Of a stretch of 64,000 bases of DNA, positions 22,773 through 32,817 are shown piece after piece. The notes beneath the pieces were generated by a model. That model was not told where the DNA came from. It saw only the letters and a list, made by a program, of their open reading frames with translations, and did not search any database. The translations under genes were made by a program, and so were the position numbers. Source of the stretch: Apostichopus japonicus (Eukaryota > Echinodermata > Holothuroidea > Aspidochirotida > Stichopodidae); contig NC_092580.1 in NCBI RefSeq assembly GCF_037975245.1, positions 18,650,501-18,714,500 on the forward strand, read 5' to 3'. Every line of letters starts with the position of its first letter. Position 1 is the stretch's first letter.

Positions 22773-23295
22773 TCACACGCTGTTATGAATAACTGTAGCA
22801 CATGTGGCTTGTGATGGTTGAGTACTGTGCCCAGCGAAACGAGTCGCTTTTTCTTCTAAATAATTGACTCCCAGTGGGTAGGTAATTTCGGCCGTCTGCT
22901 TGCCATGGCGACAAACGCGCAGGTAAGTGCGCCTCCATATCTCGCGGAATTCTTTGTTGCCGACGCAGAAGAGAAGGAAAATCACGAAGCCTTTAAGGGA
23001 CAGAGTTAAGCTGAACAATACATCGAATATGCTGACCCCTTCGTATCCATTTATCTCAAAATACGCCAAGCTCATAAAGCCGAAGCCCCAAGACATTCCC
23101 AGTAGGGTCCAAATAGCGATAGAGTTCATAACCCTGAACCCTGCAACTCGCCAAGAAGTTTTCGAAGATCCCATTTCCTTTGAGCAAACCAAACGTTGGA
23201 AGATTCTGACGTTACAGACACCATTGAAGAGGAACATCAGAAATATGACTGGGACGAAACCATACCTCAGAGGTGGACCCCTATCCAAGAAACAA
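22773..23295 (-). CDS. aGPCR copy 1, last exon: end of TM5 to C-terminus
   Basis: The acceptor attacag leads into CFLDRGPPLRYGFVPVIFLM. TM6 (SIAIWTLLGMSWGFGFMSLA) and TM7 (FDVLFSLTLSLKGFVIFLLF) follow, then CVGNKEFREIW and a tail of about 60 residues. This is the normal ending of a family-B2 7TM domain. The tail ends VIHNSV, three residues longer than copy 2. Confidence 0.85.
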
Positions 23296-26200
23296 CTGTA
23301 ATAAAATATAATAATAACAATGATAATAATAATAAAAATGATTTCTTGAAATGACATAATCAAATCTTCACCCTGTCGAAGCAGATGTAGAATCATTTAT
23401 AACACATATTCTATTTTGAGAGTTTCATCATCCTATCCTATCCCTCATATCTTTGCTTATTTTATTGATTTTTTTTTTAAAACTTACTATGATTCGGCGA
23501 TGTAATCGTCCTTCCAAATTGCAAGCGACGCTACAACTATAATGAAAGGTGACCCTATAGGACAAAACGTTTGTAAGAAATTAATCAATTCAATCCATAA
23601 CAAATGAAAACGCCATACGTGCTTGAAACAAAAGTCCTAAGACAATATATTAACGTCATAGTATATTATATTTTTTTCATAAATTGAACAATTAAGGCAG
23701 ACAGTATTTGCAGATCTTGGTGATCAATTTATTACGGTATACTCACTATGATTCCTACTTTATCCGTTGTTTATGAACCATTTAAACAAACACATTTGTT
23801 TCTTTTACTTAAATGGTAATTTCGATTTTATTGCGTTTGGTTTTCCCCAATAAATTTTACAAGAACATACATATATCATGAACTTATTTCATTTCACACT
23901 CATTTTTTCTTGCAAAATTTCTGTCATCAGAGTATAGATTATTTTGTTGTAGGTTAGATAGTGTCACTGTATACTATATACAGTGTATACTACTTCTTAA
24001 AGGTGTCGTGACGCCAAAACAATATCTTAGTTTCTACTTTAAATTACAATCAAAACAAGTCCTTAACGTTGAAGATATTTACGTGTAATTTGGCTATATT
24101 AGCCTTGCTTCATTAGAAGGGTAAGGAAGTATTTATACAGTTGTCAACTCCAAAGAGGAAATATTCTTTCATTTCACCATGGCTACACGGTGATAACTTG
24201 GTTGGAAGTTAACTTGCCGACTTTTGTCTCTATGTCGGCACTCTCTCAACTCAAAGCCTCAACCCAAACTGTCATTTGTACGTGGGGAGGGGGTATAGTT
24301 GGGTGAAACGTTCCGAGTCGGGGAATATATAATGTCAGTATGTGAAGAATTAAACGCCTTCTTCGGGTCCACGAATACCTTCCAGCAAGAGTTATGACCC
24401 TATCTATATCGACTGAGAGATTTAGAACTCCCCCCCCAAAAAAAACACCTTTAAATCATGTGCACGTCACTGAATATACCCTCCTCTCTACCCTACATCA
24501 TGCCCTCCATTTCCCGACGTCGTTTTTTCTTTAAAATGTTTCCTATGACCCCTGCATGTCGTTTGAGTTCTTTTTTTGTACAAGACAAAAATCGAAGCTT
24601 ACCCCAAGCAAATATCCCTGCTTTACAGAGAAAATAAGATCCAGTTGTCTTGGATACCTTCACAAAGAGAAGATACATGTGCATAGCCTCCACACATGTC
24701 CAGGCCATTGAAGCTAACACTAGATACTGTATGACGGCAGCAGACGACAAACACACGATAGTTTCGACAAGTTTGTTCTTCATTTCTCTCCTTTCAATGC
24801 CATAACAGAAAGCCAAGTAAAATCCCAACAATGCAATAGAGAGGTTCAGCAAAATCTTTTGGGGTAGCTTTGTTCGCATTTTTCTGCAGGAGAAAAAAAG
24901 GGTGATAAAGAACGATAAATATCACAATGAGCTGACCTAAGTATCCAATTGATCTGATTTAAGAGAGTTTGGTTTTATACATGTTCCAATAACTTCAATG
25001 GTTGGATTCCGCTTCTTTTGCATGTAACTGGTCAACTCGACAAATTTCGGATTTTTGACGTCCCTTCAGGACCTCTGTGAACTTGACCGTCCCTAAGTCA
25101 GATCAGGTACTCGTGTATACCCAGCACATGCAGTTCCCTAAAGCCTGTACTTTACAGCGAAAGAACAACTGTGTTCTCTATTAATGATATACCTATAGGC
25201 AAGGGCGTAGGAACGGGGGGGGGGGGGCTGGGGGCGCCAGCCCCACCAGTGAAAAATGTGGAGGGGCGGAAGTATCATTCCGCACCCCCCCCCCCCCCGC
25301 TTCGCAAGTCAGAAAACCCCTTTTTCATTTCCAAATGAGAAAAAAATCTCATTTGGAGCACCAAATTGCATCTAAGGCCAGGTGAAAATACAAAATTAAG
25401 TTTACAAAATGGAGTGGGTATTGAAGTGTGCTATATTGCACCAAATTGCATTTGAGGCCACCTGGAAATGCAAAAAATTCCAAAGGGGAGGAGGACACCC
25501 CATCCCCTTACACCCTCCCACAGGCCGGCCATCAGTCTTCAGCCCCCCACCCAAAAGTACCTTCCTACACCACTGCCTATAGGTATATGACTCATTCATT
25601 GGCATGCAGTCTTCACATACCTCATTATTATGTAAAACAATATGGTTATGACAAGCGCTTTCCACAGTGTGGGGCGCCCCACAACCGACAGCAAACATCC
25701 AACCTGGGTGATGGAAGTCAGGAGTTTACTATGCGATTCGTGCTGTGGAAAAGATGAAAGAACAAGAATAGTGTAACATTTAATAAAAAACCTTCATGTT
25801 TAGTAAATATTGAGCAAAGTTAACAATTTATAAACATATGAAAAGAGTTCATGCATATGTGCAGATATCGACTGCTATACTGCCAGTCTGGAAACTAAAG
25901 GAACCGTAACACATTAAAGAACTATACATCCGCCCGAAACTTAATTAGCCCCTTAATGGACCTACGGAGGTGACAATTTGGCATGTTTTCAGTTGACATC
26001 ATTATTTTTTAAATGTTTGGATGTTGAAGAAGGTGCAATGAACTATTGGTTATTTTTCGTCATCAAACTGTACCATTTGATTGCATGAAATTTAAATATC
26101 TTAAATTTCAATAAAAAGTGAGAAAAATGGATCAGATGAACAGCCGCATTCAAGGGAGTGAAATGATGTATGACATCAACAAATCCAAATCCAATCTAAA

Positions 26201-27660
26201 GAACATATCGCCGGAAGTGTTTTTTCATGGTGTTTTGCGTCAGAGGTAGTTATTGTTTTTATGTAAATGAGATGTAAAATAAACTTAAATTATGACTTTA
26301 GACGAACTTTTAGTTCTGGTATGTTATAGTCCAAGAAAACAGAATGAAACAGGAGTGCTATTTCATTTTCAAGTTAATCAGTTTCAAACATGATATATTT
26401 CTCGAATGCTCCTTTAAGGTTCAGGTGGTAATTAGGTCGGTTCTTCAGTGCAAGCTTCAATTTAAGAATAAATAGATTGTTTGATTAATTCTAATAACTC
26501 AGCTTAAACATTTTCTATGAGCAAGAGAGCAGCACTGAAAAGCATTTTTACACCATTTATCTTTGACACTTTTTGCAATTATGCAGCAATTATGCACTGG
26601 GGCGGTCTGCAAACTATGAGACGCGTATGGCAAGCCTTAAACTTATCGAGTTATTGCACATATGGCCTGCTATAGACGCGACCCAAAAATGGGTTACGGA
26701 AAATTTGACAACAGTTTTCGGAGCTTTTAACTTTCATATATGCTAAGCATCGAAAATAATAGTGAAATAGAAATACAACATGAAATAATAACAATGTTCT
26801 TCACGGTCTGCAATATACCATATCAATTTTGAGTAAAAAGGCATTCTTTAATCAACCATTTTATATGACTTTACTCACCACAAGCACACAGAGATTGGTA
26901 AGATGGTAGCAATTGCACTGAACCGAGTTAGACTTGACATAAGTCGTAAAGCATCCTTCTGATGACCAGCCACCATGTCCTTCATTCAGATCAAAGTCCC
27001 AATGATGCGAACATGTATACACTAATATTTTATTGCTGGTAACATTTTCGATTTCGAACACCTGCGAGGACGGTAAATAAGTAACAGTTATTAATGATTA
27101 GATTTCAATATGATCTTCCTACCCTACGACCCCTATTTCATAAAACAGTAATCCCCACATGCATCCTAGTCGTTCTCGCTCTACTAGCCCTTTAAATAAC
27201 CTAATATGGACGCACACGCATTACATCAATACAAAATCACAGACCCGTACGCAAGATATACGCACCCTTTTCCAATTTCAAAATTTCATAATTTCCTGGG
27301 TAGACAAAGTTCTTTTGTGATGCCTGTAAGCACCATTCTTTATTCGAAAATATAGGCCCATGTGTTCGATAAAAAGCTCCACATCTTCACAGCACTCACT
27401 ATCCGATAGAGTTCCTGAGCACGAGCGTTACGTTTATAGACATAATATGTTTCTATACTTAATTGGTGTCAGACTTTTCTTTCTAATGATCTCAGTGATG
27501 GCTCTATCCTTTTACATCAAGTATTTTTTTAGACATAGTTGCGTTGGAGATAAAAGTTTAGTTCATTGAAACGACCAGCTGGAATATTAAGGTCCTGTTA
27601 TACGAAGATTGACTAATTTATTCCAATATTCAATCGAAACAAATAAATATATAAATATAT

Positions 27661-27693
<33 letters not shown>

Positions 27694-29642
27694 CATATTT
27701 ATGTATTTATATATTTATACACATATATATCTATGGTTTTATTGAGGCTTTACTTACTTGTTCAATAGGAAAGGTGAACTGTATTGGAGAGGTTGTCGGC
27801 AAATCTTTGACTTCTCGTCCTTCAACATTGATTCCAAAAATGTTACTTGCGAGTTCTTTTTCTTCCTCTTTTTTGGTAAAGTTATTTTCAAATGAAACTG
27901 AGGTAAAATATTCGATGACTGTCACAAATAATTCACTAGAATCAAAGTCAGCTAAAGGAAGCAAAGACGAAAAAATACAGAACCACAATTAGAAAAAACC
28001 TGAATCTGTTTATTTATATGTTTTACTCTATTTTATAAAATGGATCTGCTTGTCTTAGGACATCCAAGAAGATTCGAAGCCCGCCTAATTGAGGTCTTTT
28101 TTGAGTTGTGAATTGATACATCAATTCCAATCTATAACCTTTCTTGCAATGTAGATGTAGTAGATTTTGAGATGTTGGTAGGAATTGTGGGGGACATTGA
28201 AGTGCTGAGCTACCGGACATCCCGAGATATATATACATACAATACATAAAATATATACATACAATATATACAACAATCATTATGGAAATTTGTAGCCAAA
28301 TGACCGAAATTGGACACTTTTCAACGAAAACACTCTAATATTATGTGTTCAGATCCAAACACATGCTTTGCCTTCACTTTAATAACACTTCCTAAGGCTA
28401 AACACTAGCGCTGTTTAGAAATTAAACACAGTATCGTGTATAATGGAACCATGTTGAGGGGCTTAACCAATTTGCTCAAACAGTGTGTTTAGCAATTAAA
28501 CATACAATTATTATGCAAGTACATATCTTCCAATTAATACTGGACCAACCCGTGACATTTATTTTAGAGCGATATATATGATCTTTTGGTAAAACTGCTG
28601 TAACTATGGTGGCTTTTTAAGTCATCGGTTACTCTCTAAATTAATGAATTATTAGAAAATATATCTAATATTGTCGTGAAAATGATCATACTTACAATCA
28701 ATCAGTGCTGCTTTGCTCAAGAAATCTGACGGGAAAGACATCTTCATCTCTCTAACATCTTCTTCCACTTCCTCCTCGTCGCCATAGAGATTAAATCTTT
28801 CATCAGAATCAGAAATCCTGAAAGAGTTGATATTTAAATTATCTGTAGAGATGTTCACGTCCATTCCGCTCCTCTGTACATTTGTGATCTGCCTTTCCAG
28901 AAACTCCACAAACTTTTGATTGTCATTGGAGGACGACGCCACTCGCTCGTTGTTCTGCACATCGAGGGCGCTAATTACATGGTCTACTACAGTTACCACG
29001 TTTTGCGTCACCTGAGTTTAATAAAAACAAGACAAATGACATTAATGATAAACAAACGTGTCGCATTTTGTTTCATGAAAAGTTGGTAAGTAACGAGTAA
29101 CAAACTTAAATGAATGTTTCACAGTAGTAAATGAGCAAGGTGTCCTTTACCTTTTAAGTTCATGTGGTTGGATAGAAATCAGGATCGGTCGGGGCAGTTT
29201 TGTGATATTTGTTCATGTTTGGTACTGTTTAGATATACCCTTACCGCTCTCTCCTATACATCATACATTGTATTGTGTGCATTGCATAAAGTATATGTTA
29301 TAGTATCGTGTATATTAAATATCATAATAGTAAATATTTTTTGTTATCATTCTTATGTTTTTTCAGTATATGAGCTAACAATGCCGGCTGATAACAGGTC
29401 ATAAACATAACATATCATATACATTCTCAGCATGTATTGTAGCTGTAACATTGTAAATGATGCAGATAGAGTGTAATAATTTCTTAATTGTACTATACCT
29501 CGTACGTGGTGTCCTTTATTTGGGTAATACTGTCAAGGGCTTCCTCCAGGTCTAACAAGAGAGATCCGTTTCCGCTGGTTATATTGACCAATACCTCGGA
29601 AGTTTCTAAGACGTTGTTAGGTGTGACATCCAATATCGTGAA
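22773..29642 (-). CDS. Adhesion GPCR, duplicate copy lacking ectodomain exons (copy 1)
   Basis: Eight phase-compatible exons, in transcript order: 29642-29499, 29011-28696, 27951-27758, 27061-26879, 25742-25621, 24883-24603, 23554-23488, 23295-22773 (about 609 codons plus stop). They encode most of a GAIN domain, the GPS with its C-x-C-Y-H-L-T cleavage motif, seven transmembrane segments and a cytoplasmic tail. Family members cleave themselves at the GPS and signal through G proteins at the plasma membrane. No start codon, signal peptide, lectin or hormone-receptor-motif exon precedes this copy. The duplication stops at 32817, just short of where copy 2 has those exons. TM1 carries a 7-residue insertion that copy 2 lacks. 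No internal stops were found. It may be a decaying copy or a 3' cassette spliced to the exons at 52-61 kb. Confidence 0.75.
23488..23554 (-). CDS. aGPCR copy 1, TM4/TM5 loop exon
   Basis: 67 nt, phase 1 in and 2 out: GSPFIIVVASLAIWKDDYIA. This resembles the GxPxxIVxxSLAI segment of adhesion GPCRs. Acceptor tcctatag, donor gtaagt. Confidence 0.8.
24603..24883 (-). CDS. aGPCR copy 1, TM2-TM4 exon
   Basis: 281 nt between ctcctgcag and gtaagc. TM2 contains KILLNLSIALLGFYLAF; TM3 contains the conserved MAWTCVEAMHMYLLFVKV. The exon ends AGIFAWG, the start of TM4. Confidence 0.85.
25192..25583 (-). mobile_element. hAT-type MITE, copy C, with 8-bp TSD
   Basis: An inverted copy of the 370-bp MITE occupies 25200-25575. 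CCTATAGG flanks it on both sides (25192-25199 and 25576-25583) and is present once at the matching site in copy 2 (about 46569-46576). It sits in the intron between the TM1 and TM2-TM4 exons, so it inserted after, or was lost from copy 2 after, the duplication. Confidence 0.95.
25621..25742 (-). CDS. aGPCR copy 1, TM1 exon with 21-nt insertion
   Basis: The acceptor cttttccacag leads into HESHSKLLTSITQVGCLLSV, then VG, then seven residues RPTLWKA missing from copy 2, then a shared ITILFYIIM segment. The exon is 122 nt against 101 in copy 2, so the frame is kept. Arg and Lys in the middle of TM1 should disturb membrane insertion. Confidence 0.8.
26879..27061 (-). CDS. aGPCR copy 1, GPS exon
   Basis: 183 nt, phase 0/0. 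It holds the GPS pattern: C-S-H-H-W-D-F-D, GGWSSEGC, then VQCNCYHLTNLCVLV. The HL-T triad marks autoproteolysis between Leu and Thr, leaving Thr at the start of the tethered agonist. Confidence 0.9.
27650..27730. repeat. TA-rich simple repeat
   Basis: Matches the much longer (TA)n tract at 48515-48643 in copy 2. Confidence 0.9.
27758..27951 (-). CDS. aGPCR copy 1, GAIN domain exon
   Basis: 194 nt, phase 1 in and 0 out. DFDSSELFVTVIEYFTSVSF is followed by an acidic/basic linker and SPIQFTFPIEQ, the beta-strand leading to the GPS. Copy 2 has the same exon with a few substitutions. Confidence 0.85.
28696..29011 (-). CDS. aGPCR copy 1, GAIN domain exon
   Basis: 316 nt, phase 0 in and 1 out. It starts VTQNVVTVVDHVISALDVQN and includes FVEFLERQITNV and MSFPSDFL. 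This is the helical part of GAIN. Only two residues differ from the copy 2 exon in about 105. Confidence 0.85.
29499..29642 (-). CDS. aGPCR copy 1, first recognisable exon (start of GAIN)
   Basis: 144 nt, phase 0/0: FTILDVTPNNVLETSEVLVN followed by ITSGNGSLLLDLEEALDSIT. The VTPNNV...EVLVNIT pattern is typical where GAIN begins. The LINE insertion begins 190 bp upstream of it in the transcript direction. Confidence 0.8.
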
Positions 29643-29833
29643 CTTCAAGGAAATAATTGGGATCATATAACAACATTATAATCTCGTGATCGCCTACCGT
29701 GCTAAATAAGTCAATCCCTATGTCAACAAACATTGCAAAACAATTTAAAAAAAATGTGGACAGTGTCGTAGAACGCCACAAACTTAAAAATAACTTTAGT
29801 AAGAACCCTATCCTATATAAATAACAATAGGCT

Positions 29834-31775
29834 GACCATCTGAAGACCAGCAAAGAAACCATGGATCACCAAACAGATGATTGGATTGATGGATCAGCGA
29901 AAGAGATGGAAGAGTATAAACACAGAGGCAGGGCACAAAGAGTACAGACGGCTGAACAACAAGCTTCGAAGGGAGACGGATCGGGCGAGAGAACGGTGGC
30001 TAACAAAACAGTGTGAAGAAATTGACAACTTAGATCAATCAGGACGAATGGACATCATGTACAAGAAAGTACAACAACTAACTTCAAACAAAGGAAACTA
30101 TAATAATACCCAGGCATTGGAAGATAAACATGGAAGGATGCTAACTGAAGCTGAGCCAATTAAAGCAAGGTGGATAGAATACATAGAAGATCTGTATGGA
30201 AAGTCTGAAAAACCAAATGAGCTCCCCTTGGAGGAAGAACAACACATACAAAATGATGACATCGGACCGGACCTATTGGAAAGCGAGTTAAGAGCGGCGA
30301 TAACCAGACTGAAAGGAGGAAAAGCGGAAGGAGAAGATGGCATCCCCGCCGAATTCATAGCAGCCTTAGACAAGGGAGCACAGAGAGAATTTTTCAACAT
30401 CTGTATGGATATTTACCAAGGCGGTAAATGGCCTGATGATTTCTGCAGAAGCATTCTCGTGCCATTGCAGAAGAAGAAGAATACAACTAAGTGTGAAGAA
30501 CATCGAACTATCAGTCTAATATCCCATGCATCAAAAGTTCTCCTACATGTGCTCACAACCAGACTGGAGAAACATGCCAACGAATGGATAGGAAGAGATC
30601 AATTTGGATTTAGAAAAGGCTGTGGAACTAGGGAGGCGATTGGAGGTATGAGAGTACTAAGTGAGCGCGGCATAGAATTCAATCAAGATGTGTTTGTCTG
30701 TTTTGTGGACTTCGAGAAGGCCTTTGACCGGGTAAACTGGAGCAAGTTAATGGATATTCTAAAGAAGATTGGTATAGACTGGAGGGACAGAAAGCTCATC
30801 GCCGAGTTGTACATGAAACAGACAGCGGTAGTAAGAACTACCATGGGCAAAACAAAATCAGCCACAATAGGGAGAGGAGTGAGACAAGGATGTCTTATGT
30901 CTCCAGTCCTTTTTAACATCTACGCAGAAGCCATGATAATTGACGCACTTGATGAAATTCAAGAAGGAATACAAGTTGGAGGACAATGGATAAAGTCGGT
31001 ACGTTTTGCAGATGACCAGGCAATGTTAGCAAGCACGGAGGATGGACTTCAACGAATGATGGAGAATACCAACAGAGTTGTCAACCAGTATGGGATGAGG
31101 ATTAACATTAAGAAAACGAAAGTCATGAAGATTGGAAGGGAACACATAGAGATAGAGGGGAAGGAACTTGAACAGGTCAGACACTTCAAATATCTTGGTA
31201 GTCTACTGGCGGAAGATGGATATTGTGAAACCGAAATCAGAGCAAGAGTGGCAATGGCCAAGGAAACTTTCAAACTACACAACTCTCTTTTTACTGCTAG
31301 TCTTGAGTTACAATTAAAGAAGATACTAATGAAATGTTTTGTGTGGAGTGTATTCCTGTATGGCTCAGAAACCTGGACACTAAGGAAAGAGGACAGAAAA
31401 AGAATAGACGCATTGGAGATGTGGCTATGGAGAAAGTCTGAGAACATAAAGTGGTCAGACAGGGTCACAAATGAGGAAGTTCTACAGAGGGTTGGTGAGG
31501 TCCGCAGGCTGGGAGAAACTATTAAGCTGAGAACGAAAAGGTGGATTGGGCACATCTTGAGACATGACGGACTACTGAAAGATGTGCTTGAAGGAAGAAT
31601 GAACGGGAAGCGACCAAGAGGGAGAAAGAGAATAATGTTGATGGATGATATCAGAGATGGCAGAAATTATTTCACTATGAAGAGGAATGCAGAAGAGCGG
31701 TTATTATGATTTTGTGTTTGGTGAGGGACCTGCCTTAAGGCAGATCACCATTAGAGAGAGAGACCATCTGAAGAC
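29834..31775 (+). mobile_element. 5'-truncated non-LTR retrotransposon with 14-bp TSD
   Basis: GACCATCTGAAGAC flanks the insertion at 29834-29847 and 31762-31775. Copy 2 has a single related site (CTATCTGAAGCC near 50838). The insert (29848-31761) begins inside the linker between endonuclease and reverse transcriptase (KKPWITKQM), so the endonuclease is missing. It ends about 50 bp after the ORF with CTGCCTTAAGGCAG and a short (AG)n tail rather than poly(A). Sequence style (FADD catalytic box, YGSETWTLRKED C-terminus, simple-repeat tail) suggests an RTE-like clade; the clade is not certain. Confidence 0.9.
29877..31709 (+). CDS. Non-LTR retrotransposon reverse transcriptase (5'-truncated ORF)
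   Basis: A 610-residue uninterrupted frame. RT motifs in order: FGFRKGCGTREAI; motif A DFEKAFDRVNW (Asp near residue 278); motif B RQGCLMSPVLFNIYAEAM; motif C FADD (near 377-380); thumb HFKYLGSLL. The C-terminal YGSETWTLRKEDRKRI and RTKRWIGHILRHD blocks are widespread in RTE/CR1-type LINEs. The frame is open back to about 29844 and reads the start of the domain without a natural start, so the Met at 29877 is only the first ATG in a truncated copy. The lack of stops indicates a recent insertion. It cannot move by itself without its endonuclease. Confidence 0.9.
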   Translation: MIGLMDQRKRWKSINTEAGHKEYRRLNNKLRRETDRARERWLTKQCEEIDNLDQSGRMDIMYKKVQQLTSNKGNYNNTQALEDKHGRMLTEAEPIKARWIEYIEDLYGKSEKPNELPLEEEQHIQNDDIGPDLLESELRAAITRLKGGKAEGEDGIPAEFIAALDKGAQREFFNICMDIYQGGKWPDDFCRSILVPLQKKKNTTKCEEHRTISLISHASKVLLHVLTTRLEKHANEWIGRDQFGFRKGCGTREAIGGMRVLSERGIEFNQDVFVCFVDFEKAFDRVNWSKLMDILKKIGIDWRDRKLIAELYMKQTAVVRTTMGKTKSATIGRGVRQGCLMSPVLFNIYAEAMIIDALDEIQEGIQVGGQWIKSVRFADDQAMLASTEDGLQRMMENTNRVVNQYGMRINIKKTKVMKIGREHIEIEGKELEQVRHFKYLGSLLAEDGYCETEIRARVAMAKETFKLHNSLFTASLELQLKKILMKCFVWSVFLYGSETWTLRKEDRKRIDALEMWLWRKSENIKWSDRVTNEEVLQRVGEVRRLGETIKLRTKRWIGHILRHDGLLKDVLEGRMNGKRPRGRKRIMLMDDIRDGRNYFTMKRNAEERLL

Positions 31776-32817
31776 GAAGTCACCGTCACATATTTCAAAA
31801 TATACGTAACTGTTGCTTTAAAAAGTAAATAAAAAATCATTTCTATTTGAAATTTATTCTGTTGGTTCAATACGGTCATTCTATACATGATCTCTACGTC
31901 AAAATACTATCAGCATCTTTCCTTTACAAGGACTGAACAATATTATATTTTTGTAAGATTCGGAGAAACAAACAATTTACCATAATCACCCCAGTACAAA
32001 AAAAAAAGAAAAAAAAGAAAACACTTCCTGTAGTGCAATTATCCTGCCAATGAACACCTTGTCTATTATATATACTTTTAACTTCTCTGTCATGCAAATC
32101 ACTTTTTTTCCTATGCCATCGTTTCACTCTGAAAAATGTTTCACTGTTCTTCTAAGGTATTGCTCACTCCCTCCGTAATTACACGCAAAAACCATACGAC
32201 AACATTTCAAAGGCAACATCCAGTGACAGGTGAATGTAGTGTTCGTCTACTTAAGCAGACCTAACTGACCACGAGGACCCAGGTCAATTGTGGGCCCCGA
32301 TGAAATATTGGGACATAATATTCTCATTTTAATAATATACAACATAAAATATGAAGACTTCAAGAAGGGAACCCGTCGGCATATTTCTCCTATACCTGTC
32401 TCTCGACGTCACGGAACATAAAGTATTTTTGCGATAAGAGTAAAGCCTATGGGGTATATTATGGCTTCAATATGCGTTCGTCTTCTCGTGAAATTAAAAA
32501 TTGTTAAATTAATGAGGAATTCAAAGACACCTTTATGAAGTAAAAGTAGGTAAGGGGGAGGGGAGGGAGGATAAGGGCAAATGTGCAAAGTGGAACAAAA
32601 TTATTCCAATTGACGTCTTTGACAATAAGAAGTTTCAAACATTTAAGTGATTAAATTCCTTGCATTAGAGGAGTATAATGTTCACACCGTTTAAGCAAAT
32701 TTTGTCTTACTACATCAGTATTATAATACATTCCACCCGATAGTGTCACTTTCTCTGTTTTAATAGTATGCACATAATTTTGCCTTAAAGCCATCCACAT
32801 TGCGTCATGCACGACAG
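31776..32817. other. Intronic/flanking sequence of duplication copy 1
   Basis: Matches 50838-51896 of copy 2 without recognisable exons. A poly-A/G run near 31998-32020 is simple sequence. Confidence 0.6.

Noticed and set aside
22927-23301. Plus-strand frame opposite the aGPCR 7TM exon (and its equivalent at 43165-43425)
   Set aside because: Antisense shadow; conserved only because the real exon is conserved.
30098-31555. Open frames on the minus strand opposite the LINE reverse transcriptase
   Set aside because: Antisense shadows of a strongly supported plus-strand RT with all its motifs.
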